Below are positions 6,988 to 14,294 of a DNA stretch of 14,356 nt, in pieces; the first letter of the stretch is position 1, and every line of letters begins with the position of its first letter. Source of the DNA: Actinomycetes bacterium (GTDB lineage: Bacteria > Actinomycetota > Acidimicrobiia > Acidimicrobiales > RAAP-2); NCBI GenBank assembly GCA_025352305.1, contig JANXTQ010000223.1:1-14356 (forward strand). Direction: 5' to 3'. The notes under the pieces were generated by a model, which ran no database searches, had not been told where the DNA came from, and worked only from the letters and a program-made list of their open reading frames with translations. The translations under genes and the position numbers were made by a program.

Positions 6988-7509
6988 GTGAATCGACGAT
7001 TTGACAGCTCGAGCAACGGAAACGTCGCGGTGCAGTTACTCGCGACGTTGCTCATTCTCGGAGTCTTGGCGGCAACCTCGGTTATTACTTTTGGCAATAG
7101 TTCAACTAAGGCGTCTGGTCGCGCGAGCACCACGTCGTGTTCGTCAGTCGCCGCATGTTCCATTTCCGCGTATCAGCAGGCCTGCAAAGCCGACGCCACA
7201 TCGCTTGAGGTGGCGGCTCAAGTTTTTGACGCTTCGAACAAAGCACCCATTGCGCTCGAAGTAGTTGGACGTCAGCGCGGACAGATCCGTTTTGGATTTC
7301 CCTCGACGTACTCGCAGGGAGCCCAGGCCCAGAAGTTGCTCGGAAGTTATATACGTGCCTGGCCCGGTGATTTGAGCGGCGGCGCTTACGCGTTAAGTCT
7401 GTCGAGCACCGTTGCGGGAGATGTTGCCATTCATATTCCCGCGAATGCACCTGGTGCGGGCGTCGACTTCGAACAGGAATCGTCGACGTCGGGCTGTAAC
7501 AGCCTGTAG
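6988..7509 (+). CDS. Pilin paralogue with degenerate processing/assembly motif
   Basis: From GTG 6988 the protein has 173 residues. Its C-terminal half is clearly paralogous to the pilins on either side: ACKADATSLEVAAQVFDAS, YIRAWPGDLSGGAYALSLSS, AGDVAIHIP and GVDFEQESSTSGC. The N-terminus keeps Gly11 at the cleavage position and a hydrophobic helix, but the signal reads GNVAVQLLATLLILGVLAA: Asn at +1 and Gln16 at +5 where Glu is normally conserved. Two additional cysteines (TSCSSVAAC) precede the conserved one. Loss of Glu+5 is known in PilX/GspK-type tip subunits and impairs assembly of major pilins, so this is more likely a specialised minor subunit than a fibre-forming one. It is directly behind the pilA terminator with no room for a separate promoter, so readthrough expression is inferred. 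The frame is intact, so it is not an obvious pseudogene. Confidence 0.8.
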   Translation: MNRRFDSSSNGNVAVQLLATLLILGVLAATSVITFGNSSTKASGRASTTSCSSVAACSISAYQQACKADATSLEVAAQVFDASNKAPIALEVVGRQRGQIRFGFPSTYSQGAQAQKLLGSYIRAWPGDLSGGAYALSLSSTVAGDVAIHIPANAPGAGVDFEQESSTSGCNSL

Positions 7510-7580
7510 GTTTTCCTCCGCGTGATCCGTGCATCAAGAACGCGAGGGTGAGTAGCACGCCTACTAATGTCTAAAAAGTA

Positions 7581-8150
7581 ATGAGTGCTCTGCGCAATGA
7601 CGTCCGCACATCATCACAACAAGAGTCCATAGTTGTTGACGGGAATCAATTGGCGAACTTCGCTCGGCAACGAACACAGTGTGTGCGCTCCACTGGTGAT
7701 GACGCATTTACGTTGATCGAACTGTTGATCGTGATTGTGGTCCTTGGAATTCTCGCCGCGGTGGTGGTGCTCTCGTTGGGCAGCGTCAATCACACCGCGC
7801 GTCAATTGGCGTGTAATAACGACGCCATCACCATTGAAACTGCGGTGCGCGCGTACAACGCTCAAACGACGACATCCAAAATCGGTGTTGAGGTATTGGG
7901 CGCCGGACCCGGACAGATAGTGCTCGGCGACCCAACTTCCTATGGCGCCGCGACCCAGGCCCAACTGTTGGTCTCCAACAACTACATGCGTTCGTGGCCA
8001 GCGGGATTATCCTCGTCCGGTTACGCCATGAGCATGTCAACCACGACCGCCGGCGACGTGGCCATCTATATTCCACCGACGACGACATCTACCGGGGTAG
8101 ATTTTGAGTCCGAAAATACTACGACGGGATGCTACGACCCCTCGCTGTAA
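7581..8150 (+). CDS. Third type IV pilin paralogue with Ala at the -1 cleavage position
   Basis: The 189-residue prepilin has an unusually long leader (42 residues) from ATG 7581. No good ribosome site precedes it; GTG 7683 would give an 8-residue leader but also lacks one, so the start is uncertain. The mature N-terminus is FTLIELLIVIVVLGILAAVVVLSLG, nearly identical to the first pilin, with Glu47 at +5. The residue before Phe43 is Ala42, where Gly is nearly invariant. The conserved cysteines are 78 (ARQLACNND) and 184 (TTGC). The body and tail (YMRSWPAG, SGYAMSMST, AGDVAIYIP, GVDFESE) match the other two pilins, without the first pilin's insert. It lies 71 nt after the second pilin with no evident terminator between, and may be an alternative or minor subunit. 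Confidence 0.88.
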   Translation: MSALRNDVRTSSQQESIVVDGNQLANFARQRTQCVRSTGDDAFTLIELLIVIVVLGILAAVVVLSLGSVNHTARQLACNNDAITIETAVRAYNAQTTTSKIGVEVLGAGPGQIVLGDPTSYGAATQAQLLVSNNYMRSWPAGLSSSGYAMSMSTTTAGDVAIYIPPTTTSTGVDFESENTTTGCYDPSL

Positions 8151-8250
8151 TTGTGCGACGTCGAGCGTCACCCGTGACAGGGCGCATTCATCACGTGCGA
8201 CGCACCACTTGATCGTGGCGCCCCAGTAGGCTCGTGGCGTCTCAGATCTC

Positions 8251-8280
8251 TTGATAGTGACATTGAACAGCGTGTAGCGT
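8251..8280 (+). promoter_or_regulatory. Candidate pilT promoter
   Basis: TTGATA at 8251-8256 and TAGCGT at 8275-8280 are separated by 18 nt, a reasonable -35/-10 pair with a TAnnnT -10. Transcription would begin near 8287. The rest of the gap from 8151 holds only short palindromes such as GTCACCCGTGAC at 8167-8178 and no clear terminator. Confidence 0.35.
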
Positions 8281-8339
8281 TTTGCCCAGAAACACTCACA
8301 CACATGCTGTTTGGTCTCACCACTCGGGTTCCTGGGGTC

Positions 8340-8348
8340 GGAAGGAAA
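8340..8348 (+). promoter_or_regulatory. Ribosome binding site choosing the pilT start
   Basis: GGAAGGAAA lies 6 nt before GTG 8355. The upstream in-frame ATG at 8304 has no such site, and it would add 17 residues not expected before the PilT N-terminal helix. Confidence 0.6.
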
Positions 8349-8354
8349 TCCACC

Positions 8355-9437
8355 GTGAATAGCGCGAATCTCGAAGTAATTGAAGAGTGGTTACAGCTGC
8401 TCTGGGACAATCACGGCTCCGACCTCTTACTCGTCGGCGGTTCGGCCCCACGGGCGCGTATCGACGGCGCGCTGCGACCAATTGAGGGTGCTCCGGTGCT
8501 TTCGGGAGACCGTATTGACGCCTTCGTACGCAGCTTGCTCAACGAAGAACTCATGGACGTATTTGACGAGCACCGCGACGTGGACTTCGCTCTCACGTGG
8601 CGTGACCGGGCACGACTTCGATGCAGCGCCTTCACCCAAAAGGGCGAGACCGCACTGTCAATGCGAATGATCTCGTCGAACATTCCCGATTATGTTTCGC
8701 TCGGCTTTCCCACCGCAATGGAGTACATCGCGAATTTGCCGCAGGGCTTCGTGCTGGTTACGGGCCCCACCGGCTCGGGAAAATCAACAACTCTGGCCGC
8801 CATCATCAACCGGATCAACGAGACGCGGTCGGTCAACATCTTGACCATCGAAGACCCCATTGAGTACGTGCACGATCACAAGAAGTCCGCCGTATTGCAA
8901 CGGGAAGTCGGATTCGACAGTCCGACGTTCGATCGAGCGTTGCGCTCCGCCCTGCGTGAGGACCCGGACGTCTTGCTCATCGGCGAAATGCGCGACGTCG
9001 AGTCAATGCAGATTGCCTTGACGATGGCCGAAACGGGCCACCTCGTCTTTGCCACATTGCACACCAACGACGCCACCCAAACCATTGACCGCATTATCAA
9101 CGCCTTTCCCGTTGGACGCCAGGAGATGATTCGCACCCAGCTCGCCGCGTCACTCGCGGCCGTTATTTCCCAACGGCTCATTCCAAAAATTGGTGGGGGA
9201 ATGGTCGCGGCTTTTGAAATCATGGTCGCCACCAACTCCATTCGAAACCTGATTCGCGAGGGTCGCAGCAACCAACTGCTTAACGTCATGCGCACCAACG
9301 GAGCCATTGGCATGCAGACGCTGGAAACCTGCCTCGTAACCATGGTGCACGCGGGCAAGATTTCACTGGAAGAGGCGCTCGCTCACTCGTCGCGACCCGA
9401 CGAGATTCACCGTGGGATCGAACAGATCACGGGTTGA
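8355..9437 (+). CDS. pilT: Type IV pilus retraction ATPase PilT
   Basis: PilT depolymerises the pilus, powering twitching motility and often DNA uptake. From GTG 8355 the protein has 360 residues, close to the usual 340-370. The N-terminal region has the PilT pattern of a helix followed by GSDLLLVGGSAPRARIDGAL. The ATPase core shows Walker A GPTGSGKS at 8763-8786, TIEDPIEYVH, Walker B DPDVLLIGEMRD and the His-box stretch AETGHLVFATLHTND. It lacks PilB's tetracysteine motif and has the PilT-specific SIRNLIREGR with the C-terminal GMQTLE. All of these separate it from PilB; PilU-type paralogues cannot be fully excluded. The DUF429 gene starts 3 nt after its stop, indicating one transcript. Confidence 0.95.
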   Translation: MNSANLEVIEEWLQLLWDNHGSDLLLVGGSAPRARIDGALRPIEGAPVLSGDRIDAFVRSLLNEELMDVFDEHRDVDFALTWRDRARLRCSAFTQKGETALSMRMISSNIPDYVSLGFPTAMEYIANLPQGFVLVTGPTGSGKSTTLAAIINRINETRSVNILTIEDPIEYVHDHKKSAVLQREVGFDSPTFDRALRSALREDPDVLLIGEMRDVESMQIALTMAETGHLVFATLHTNDATQTIDRIINAFPVGRQEMIRTQLAASLAAVISQRLIPKIGGGMVAAFEIMVATNSIRNLIREGRSNQLLNVMRTNGAIGMQTLETCLVTMVHAGKISLEEALAHSSRPDEIHRGIEQITG

Positions 9438-9440
9438 TCA

Positions 9441-10136
9441 ATGCCCTCCGCGGAGCGCCGTGAGCTTCCGTACAAACTGGTCGCCGGGGCTACTCCGTGT
9501 CGCGACGGATGGTTGATCGTTAGTGCGCGCTTAAAGGGCGCCACGTTCGCTCCCGACTTTCCCCGAGTGAATGGTGAACTGCTCGATATCTTGCAGCGAC
9601 GTCCCGCGTTTTCCATCGTGAACCTGAATGCACCCATTGGTGCAACGGAAACTGCAATCCGCTCAGAACGAGTGTGTGACCGTGAAGCGCGCGAGTCGAT
9701 GGGCCACTCAGTCGCAACGCTGCGCTGGGGCGACCGTCGTCCAACGTGGGGTGCTGAATCAGACGAATCCGGAAACGCTCATCCGTTTCTGCGCGACCGG
9801 TACTCAGAAGTTGTGGACAGTATGGCTCCGTATCTCCAGCGCTCCATATGCGAAGGACTGCCCGAACTGTCATTTTTCCAGTTGAACGCCGAAATTCCAC
9901 TGGAGTTCGCGCCTCGTAGTGAAGAGGGTTACCAGGAACGACGGGCGCTGGTCTCCAAAGTGCCCGGGGTGCCGCGAATATTGGATTTCGTTCTCGACGG
10001 CGTAGATCGTTTTGAACTGCTGGATGTCGCGGGGCTGCTGTGGTCCTCGCGGCGCATCTGTTCTCGCGCGGGCAAGCGAGTTCCGGCCGTGCCCGAATGG
10101 GACGAGGACGGAATGCGCATGGAGATATTTCGCTAG
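9441..10136 (+). CDS. DUF429 family protein (predicted RNase H-like fold), degenerate acidic sites
   Basis: The 231 residues carry the DUF429 layout: an N-terminal VAGATPCRDGWL strand-loop, a second strand ending in NAPIG (63-67), the family signature VCDREAR (78-84), GLPELSFFQLNA (139-150), an ERR motif (166-168), LLDVAGLLW (193-201) and a closing DGMRMEIF. DUF429 proteins are predicted RNase H-like nucleases of unknown role. In the pattern I remember, the first strand has Asp (GVD) and the second Asp (VDIPIG); here these are Thr18 and Asn63, so catalysis is doubtful, although an actinobacterial subfamily may share these residues. The gene starts 3 nt after pilT without a clear ribosome site, suggesting coupled expression, and ends 1 nt before the convergent pilD stop. 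A pilus role is inferred from position only. Confidence 0.75.
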   Translation: MPSAERRELPYKLVAGATPCRDGWLIVSARLKGATFAPDFPRVNGELLDILQRRPAFSIVNLNAPIGATETAIRSERVCDREARESMGHSVATLRWGDRRPTWGAESDESGNAHPFLRDRYSEVVDSMAPYLQRSICEGLPELSFFQLNAEIPLEFAPRSEEGYQERRALVSKVPGVPRILDFVLDGVDRFELLDVAGLLWSSRRICSRAGKRVPAVPEWDEDGMRMEIFR

Positions 10137-10137
10137 A

Positions 10138-10923
10138 TCAGTAGAAGATGTCGTTGAGGTGAAAGGGGGCGAGAATCGTGGCGCCGGTAAAGAAAGCCAC
10201 CACGGTTCCAATGGCAAGGAAAACCCCGTAGGGAACAGGCTGGTTCACGGTCAGCCGCTTGGCGGCTACCAAGATCACGGTGATCGAGAGTCCAATGAGG
10301 TTGGATAGCAAGAAACCGAGGACGGCGTAATCAACTCCGAGATAGCCCAGCGCTAAGCCGAGCACGAGGGAAAATCGCACGTCGCCGAATCCGAGCAGTC
10401 GGGGCGAAACGAAGTTGATGACGAAGAACATCGAAGCCCAGCCGAGTGCACATATCGCGGCGATCCACAGAGCTTTCCAATTGTCGTAGACGCCCGAAGA
10501 GAGGGCTAAAAGAGCTCCGACGCCCCCAAGATGTATCCACACCAAGTTCTTCGGCAACTTCAAGTGATCAAAGTCAATGAGCGCGAGAGCCAACAAGCCC
10601 GCCATGAGCGCGCAGTACGCCGGCACGAGCCAACTCACGCCGAGGTGCCAGGCCACGCCAGCAAAAAGAGAGGCGCAACCGGCTTCGACGAGTGGATAGC
10701 GAAATGAAATGGGTTCGTGGCACCCTCGACACCGTGCTCGCAAAATCAACCACGAAACGACAGGAATATTGTCGTAGGGCCGTATCTCGCGGTGACAGTT
10801 GGGACACGCCGACGGCGGAGACACTACCGACAGGCCGAATGGCACCCGATAGATCACGACGTTAAGAAACGATCCAATCGCGAGGCCGAACAGGCCACTC
10901 AGACCAATGAGCGCCGTGTTCAC
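10138..10923 (-). CDS. pilD: Prepilin peptidase / N-methyltransferase PilD (A24 family)
   Basis: PilD is the membrane aspartic protease that removes prepilin leaders and methylates the new N-terminus; here it would process the pilins and minor pilins encoded in the window. The 261 residues contain the N-terminal GSFLNVVIYRVP signature, the zinc-type CPNC (40-43) and CRGC (65-68) pairs of the methyltransferase-containing form, YPLVE, the first catalytic Asp region LIDFDH..LP (117-119) and the second, GFGDVRF (Asp181). About seven or eight hydrophobic helices follow the usual order. The GTG start overlaps the stop of the upstream PH-domain gene by 4 nt (GTGA), so translation is coupled. It converges with the DUF429 gene. 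Confidence 0.95.
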   Translation of the reverse strand: MNTALIGLSGLFGLAIGSFLNVVIYRVPFGLSVVSPPSACPNCHREIRPYDNIPVVSWLILRARCRGCHEPISFRYPLVEAGCASLFAGVAWHLGVSWLVPAYCALMAGLLALALIDFDHLKLPKNLVWIHLGGVGALLALSSGVYDNWKALWIAAICALGWASMFFVINFVSPRLLGFGDVRFSLVLGLALGYLGVDYAVLGFLLSNLIGLSITVILVAAKRLTVNQPVPYGVFLAIGTVVAFFTGATILAPFHLNDIFY

Positions 10924-11423
10924 GCAGTAGAGCCAAGACGGGGACTCGTACGGGCGAACGAGGTGGGAACGCCTAAAGCTCGAGTGGCGTGGCTGCCTAG
11001 ATCGTCAATGGTTTGGTCGGCTGCTTGACGCAGTTGGCGCCAGCGGGACCAGCCATTCTTTTGGATGACCCACGCCACGACCGTGGTGCCATCGTGAAGA
11101 TGAATGATCAATAGGCGCTCCGGTGACATGGACTCAATTTGGCCCCACGCGACTTTTTGGTCAGAGCGAAACGGGTTAGATATGACGAGGCCGTCGGGAA
11201 GGGCAAGAACCTTGGCGTGCGCTAAAACACGATAGAGAAGTGCCGCTCCGATCAACGTATAGGCCAAGCCCACCACGACGGGAGCGCACTTTATTAATAA
11301 AGAACTGTCTGAATGGACTCTGGCGACCAATACGACTTCAAAAATCACGTAAAAGATTGAAAAACCAACAACTCCCCAGTACGCCTCGAAGCGTGGGCGC
11401 TGCCACTGTTGCCAGATTGTCAC
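10920..11423 (-). CDS. Small membrane protein with bacterial PH domain (CFP-6-like)
   Basis: The 167-residue protein starts with GTG 11423 and has no strong ribosome site. Two hydrophobic segments (about 15-35 and 46-66) form a membrane hairpin. The domain after them (about 74-135) has the pattern LPDGLVISNPFRSDQKVAWGQIESM, a short beta region ending HLHDGTTVVAWVI and a terminal helix. This closely resembles the bacterial PH-like domain of the actinobacterial CFP-6 family (bPH_6 type). The C-terminal 25 residues are low complexity. Members of the family are small membrane-associated proteins of unknown function. It overlaps pilD by 4 nt, so the two are made together. A connection to pilus processing is inferred only from that coupling. 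Confidence 0.65.
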   Translation of the reverse strand: MTIWQQWQRPRFEAYWGVVGFSIFYVIFEVVLVARVHSDSSLLIKCAPVVVGLAYTLIGAALLYRVLAHAKVLALPDGLVISNPFRSDQKVAWGQIESMSPERLLIIHLHDGTTVVAWVIQKNGWSRWRQLRQAADQTIDDLGSHATRALGVPTSFARTSPRLGSTA

Positions 11424-11497
11424 GGCACAAACTTAATGAGTACTTCGCAGGAAAACCTTGATGGGCTTAACCGTAGGGTCTCTGGATTGACTGGCAC

Positions 11498-11542
11498 AAA
11501 AAAAGAACCCCCGGCCCAGCCGAAGCCGGAACCGGGGGTTCT
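11498..11542 (-). terminator. Intrinsic terminator of the beta-helix/OmpA gene
   Basis: Read on the minus strand, an 11-bp perfect stem (AGAACCCCCGG at 11542-11532 with its complement at 11514-11504) and a 17-nt loop are followed by a run of T (plus-strand A at 11498-11504). It begins 11 nt after the stop of the minus-strand gene and separates it from the PH-domain gene. Confidence 0.92.
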
Positions 11543-11553
11543 ATGAAACGGAC

Positions 11554-14031
11554 TTAGTGAATCGCGACGACTACTCGGCGGTTAACTGCGGCCGAGTGGT
11601 TGCTGTTCACAAAGTTGGTGGCACCCTTACCCGTGGCCGTGATGGAGACTCCCGTCACCTTCAGGACCTTGAGGTCGGCAGCCAAGTACGCCTTAGCGGC
11701 CGCGGCGCGCGCGAGGCTCAACGCAATGTTGAGTTTCGTGCTGCCTTCGTTGGACGCGTAGCCCGAGATGGACACCGAGGTGTTGCCGTACTTCTTGATG
11801 ATGGCAGCCAGCGTGTCCAACTGCTTCTTCAAACCGGTGGTGAGCACCGAGGATCCAAGCGCGAAGGAACTCGCTGTGGCGGTCGTTGCCTTCGGAGTGA
11901 TGACAATGCCCGAGAACGCTGCCTGAACCGTCGTACCGTCAACGGTCGCCGTAATGGACTGCGTGCCACCCAAGTCACCAGCGGTCAACGAACTGACCGA
12001 CGTTGTACCCGTGATGTCGGTGTTCGACGAGGTGATGGCGCTGCCCGCGAAACTCGCCGAGCCCGACTTCACTTCAAAGTCCACCTGCGCGCCACTGATC
12101 ACGTTGCCGAAGCTGTCCGTGACCGTTACCGACAGGGGCGTACCAAACGCCTGATCGGATACGACCGACTGGTCATTTCCCGTGTTGATGGTGATCGTTG
12201 CGGGCGGTCCAACAACCTGGGTCAGGTTGAAGGTCACGACGACGTCAGTCGACGTCGTCGCCGTCACCGTCACGGGGCCCGGAACAGTTCCGGCCGTAAG
12301 GGTCGGTGAGCTCGCGTCGCCGTTGGCGTCAGTTTGAGCCGTCGCCGTTGCACTTCCCGAGAACTTGGCGCCTCCGCCGGTGACGGCGTAGGTAATCGTC
12401 TCGTTCTTAACGGGGTTGGCTTCAAAGTCCGTGGTGTTCACCGACAAGCCAAGGGCAAAGTCGGTTCCGACCGTGGTGCTCTGAGTGTCGCCGCCGGTCT
12501 TGTACAAGTAAAACGCCGGACCAGTCATGACCTTTTCCGTCTGACTGGTTGAACCGAGGCTCGTAATTGAGTTCATTCCGGTGACCGTGATGGGTAGTAG
12601 TCCCGGAGTTACTGAACCGGTATAGAAGCTCCCGGTTGTTGACCCGGTCGGAATGATGACCTGCGACGTGGGATTACCGAGGTTGCTCAGCGAGAAGTTC
12701 GCGTTCAGGTCGCTAGACGACAGAGTCAGGGTCATTGCGTGCGTCGACACCGCCGGTAGTCCCATGTTGTCGAGGGCCTGAACCGTTGCTGAACCCAAGT
12801 TCGCGTCGAACGAGGTGATTCCAGACAGCGGGCTGCTGACGAACTGAATTACCACGGGAGCGTTGTACTCGTAGGCACCAATGTCGCAGAATCCGGACGT
12901 CGCAGTGTCGGGACGAGTCTCGCCACGCTGGTCGACGCTCGGACAGTTGGCTACGGGCACCTTTTCATAAGCGGAGCTGCCCGGCAGAATTGCTTGGGTC
13001 CAGGTGTAGCCACCGTTGTCCTGCAAGCTGCCCAACTTCGGATCGTGGAAATCACTTCCGTTGTTAGAAGAAAAGTTGCAGTCTCCGTAGTTGTCGAGGT
13101 TGAATCCGTTGTCGGTGATGTAACTACTGCAGTTCGATGAGTAGTTGTTCACGACAATCGTTGCGAACGCCGAAACAGATGTGGGGTCTTGTTGGTTATT
13201 GACGATTCCAACAAAGTTTCGGTCGATCGTTGACGACGAGATCTGAACCGACCCGCTGAGGTCATAAACGCCGAACTCATTGGAAGTGAACGTGCTGTTG
13301 TTCACCGTGCCGTACGCGGTGTCAATGAAGAGTCCACCCAAGTTGAAGGCAAAGGTGCTGCTGTCAATGGCGAATTTGTCTCCAAGAATGTTGACACCCG
13401 TCTCGTTCTCAAAGAACGAGGAGTTGTTGACAATCGTGGTCACCCAGCCATCCGTCGGATTGCTATTGATTCCGGTGTTGTTACCTTGGAAGACGCTGTT
13501 TTCGACCACCAAATGGCCGCAAATGTTGCTAACGGCGGTTTGATAGTCGCTGAACTGAATTCCTTCGATCGTCAAATTGGCGCAGTCGTTCGTTATGGCC
13601 GGATCACTGCCATCGGATGAAAAGAACGTCTGGCCCGAAAGTCCCGCAATGACGAGGCTGGGGTGCGGACCGTCAATACCGCTGACCCAGTTGTTGTTTT
13701 CGTAGAAGGTCCCGGCTCCGAATTGAATGGTGACGGTACCGTTGTAAACGGCGTCGGTGTCATAGGCATAAAAAAGGGCCTGACCCAACGTGGCACACGG
13801 GCTGCTCTGCGAACAGTCAGAACTCGAGTCGCTGCCGTTCGTGTCGACGTAGTACGTCGTTCCGGTAGTCGAAGTGGGAAAAGGTGACGCGCTGGCCACT
13901 CCGGCCGTTACTAATGCGCCACTCAGTCCGAGTACGCCTGCGAGTACGGTACTTACACCCCCTCGGACGATTCGTGATCGCATCGTGCGGCGTGCCGCTT
14001 GCGATCCGTTCTCTGGACTAATTACGTTCAT
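11554..14031 (-). CDS. Secreted beta-helix, Ig-like, OmpA-domain surface protein
   Basis: From ATG 14031 the protein has 825 residues. AGGAGAAG at 14038-14045 lies 6 nt upstream; the TTG at 14070 is in frame but lacks such support. A basic N-terminus and hydrophobic stretch end in VASASPFP, a signal peptide cut near residue 48. Residues about 55-390 form a right-handed parallel beta-helix: YYVDTNGSDS..C..PCATLGQAL, then repeating NSxFxxNxxGI turns, ending in the VDQRGETRP..CDIGAYEY motif of choice-of-anchor Q-type proteins. Three Ig/invasin-like domains follow (about 391-499, 504-607, 608-710), the last two with DxxGNxxxGAxVxFxV-type strands. The end (713-825) is an OmpA-like domain (GYASNEGSTKLNIALSLARA and NRRVVV). 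The Asp of the usual GHTD is Ser here; the Arg of LSxARA is kept. It is probably a cell-wall-associated adhesin or structural protein; no LPXTG or pilin signal is visible. Confidence 0.85.
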   Translation of the reverse strand: MNVISPENGSQAARRTMRSRIVRGGVSTVLAGVLGLSGALVTAGVASASPFPTSTTGTTYYVDTNGSDSSSDCSQSSPCATLGQALFYAYDTDAVYNGTVTIQFGAGTFYENNNWVSGIDGPHPSLVIAGLSGQTFFSSDGSDPAITNDCANLTIEGIQFSDYQTAVSNICGHLVVENSVFQGNNTGINSNPTDGWVTTIVNNSSFFENETGVNILGDKFAIDSSTFAFNLGGLFIDTAYGTVNNSTFTSNEFGVYDLSGSVQISSSTIDRNFVGIVNNQQDPTSVSAFATIVVNNYSSNCSSYITDNGFNLDNYGDCNFSSNNGSDFHDPKLGSLQDNGGYTWTQAILPGSSAYEKVPVANCPSVDQRGETRPDTATSGFCDIGAYEYNAPVVIQFVSSPLSGITSFDANLGSATVQALDNMGLPAVSTHAMTLTLSSSDLNANFSLSNLGNPTSQVIIPTGSTTGSFYTGSVTPGLLPITVTGMNSITSLGSTSQTEKVMTGPAFYLYKTGGDTQSTTVGTDFALGLSVNTTDFEANPVKNETITYAVTGGGAKFSGSATATAQTDANGDASSPTLTAGTVPGPVTVTATTSTDVVVTFNLTQVVGPPATITINTGNDQSVVSDQAFGTPLSVTVTDSFGNVISGAQVDFEVKSGSASFAGSAITSSNTDITGTTSVSSLTAGDLGGTQSITATVDGTTVQAAFSGIVITPKATTATASSFALGSSVLTTGLKKQLDTLAAIIKKYGNTSVSISGYASNEGSTKLNIALSLARAAAAKAYLAADLKVLKVTGVSITATGKGATNFVNSNHSAAVNRRVVVAIH

Positions 14032-14070
14032 GTTGGGCTTCTCCTGGTTCGTAGTACAACGAACTATCAA

Positions 14071-14088
14071 CGACGCACCGGTGCGTCG
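14071..14088. promoter_or_regulatory. 18-bp perfect palindrome, operator candidate
   Basis: CGACGCACCGGTGCGTCG is fully self-complementary over 18 bases. It lies 40 nt upstream of the minus-strand ATG, between the TATATAT element and the ribosome site, a normal place for a repressor operator. As RNA it could fold into a 7-bp hairpin with a CCGG loop, so an mRNA element is the alternative. Confidence 0.6.
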
Positions 14089-14105
14089 CCGTGTTCACAT
14101 TACTC

Positions 14106-14112
14106 ATATATA
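14106..14112 (-). promoter_or_regulatory. Possible -10 element for the beta-helix/OmpA gene
   Basis: On the minus strand TATATAT stands about 75 nt before the ATG. No good -35 lies 16-18 nt upstream, so this is a weak call; transcription may instead start further out. Confidence 0.3.
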
Positions 14113-14294
14113 GAGCCCAGAGCCTGCTTAAGTTTTCGCGGCGCCCGGTCAAAATCCCGACAGAGTGTCAATTATCGCTACTCAGTCGAAAATCCCAAAA
14201 AGTGCCATCTCACGGGACCCGACGATCTCTGGGATCTTCTCTTACGGAAAAACTGGTGCGAACTGTTTTTCGTGCTGCAATTTTCCGAAGGTAG

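Noticed and set aside
8167..8205. Terminator after the third pilin (GTCACCCGTGAC and GTGCGACGCAC palindromes)
   Set aside because: The stems are short with 1-2 nt loops and no T-run follows.
11557..12309. Long plus-strand open frame of 250 codons opposite the OmpA/Ig region
   Set aside because: It is very Arg/Gly-rich, as expected for the antisense of a Ser/Thr/Ala-rich gene, while the minus-strand frame has clear domains and a matching terminator.
14148..14196. Two near-identical direct repeats GTC(G)AAAATCCC upstream of the surface-protein gene
   Set aside because: Only two copies, differing by an inserted base and spaced about 37 nt, with no clear relation to a promoter; could be chance in an AT-richer stretch.
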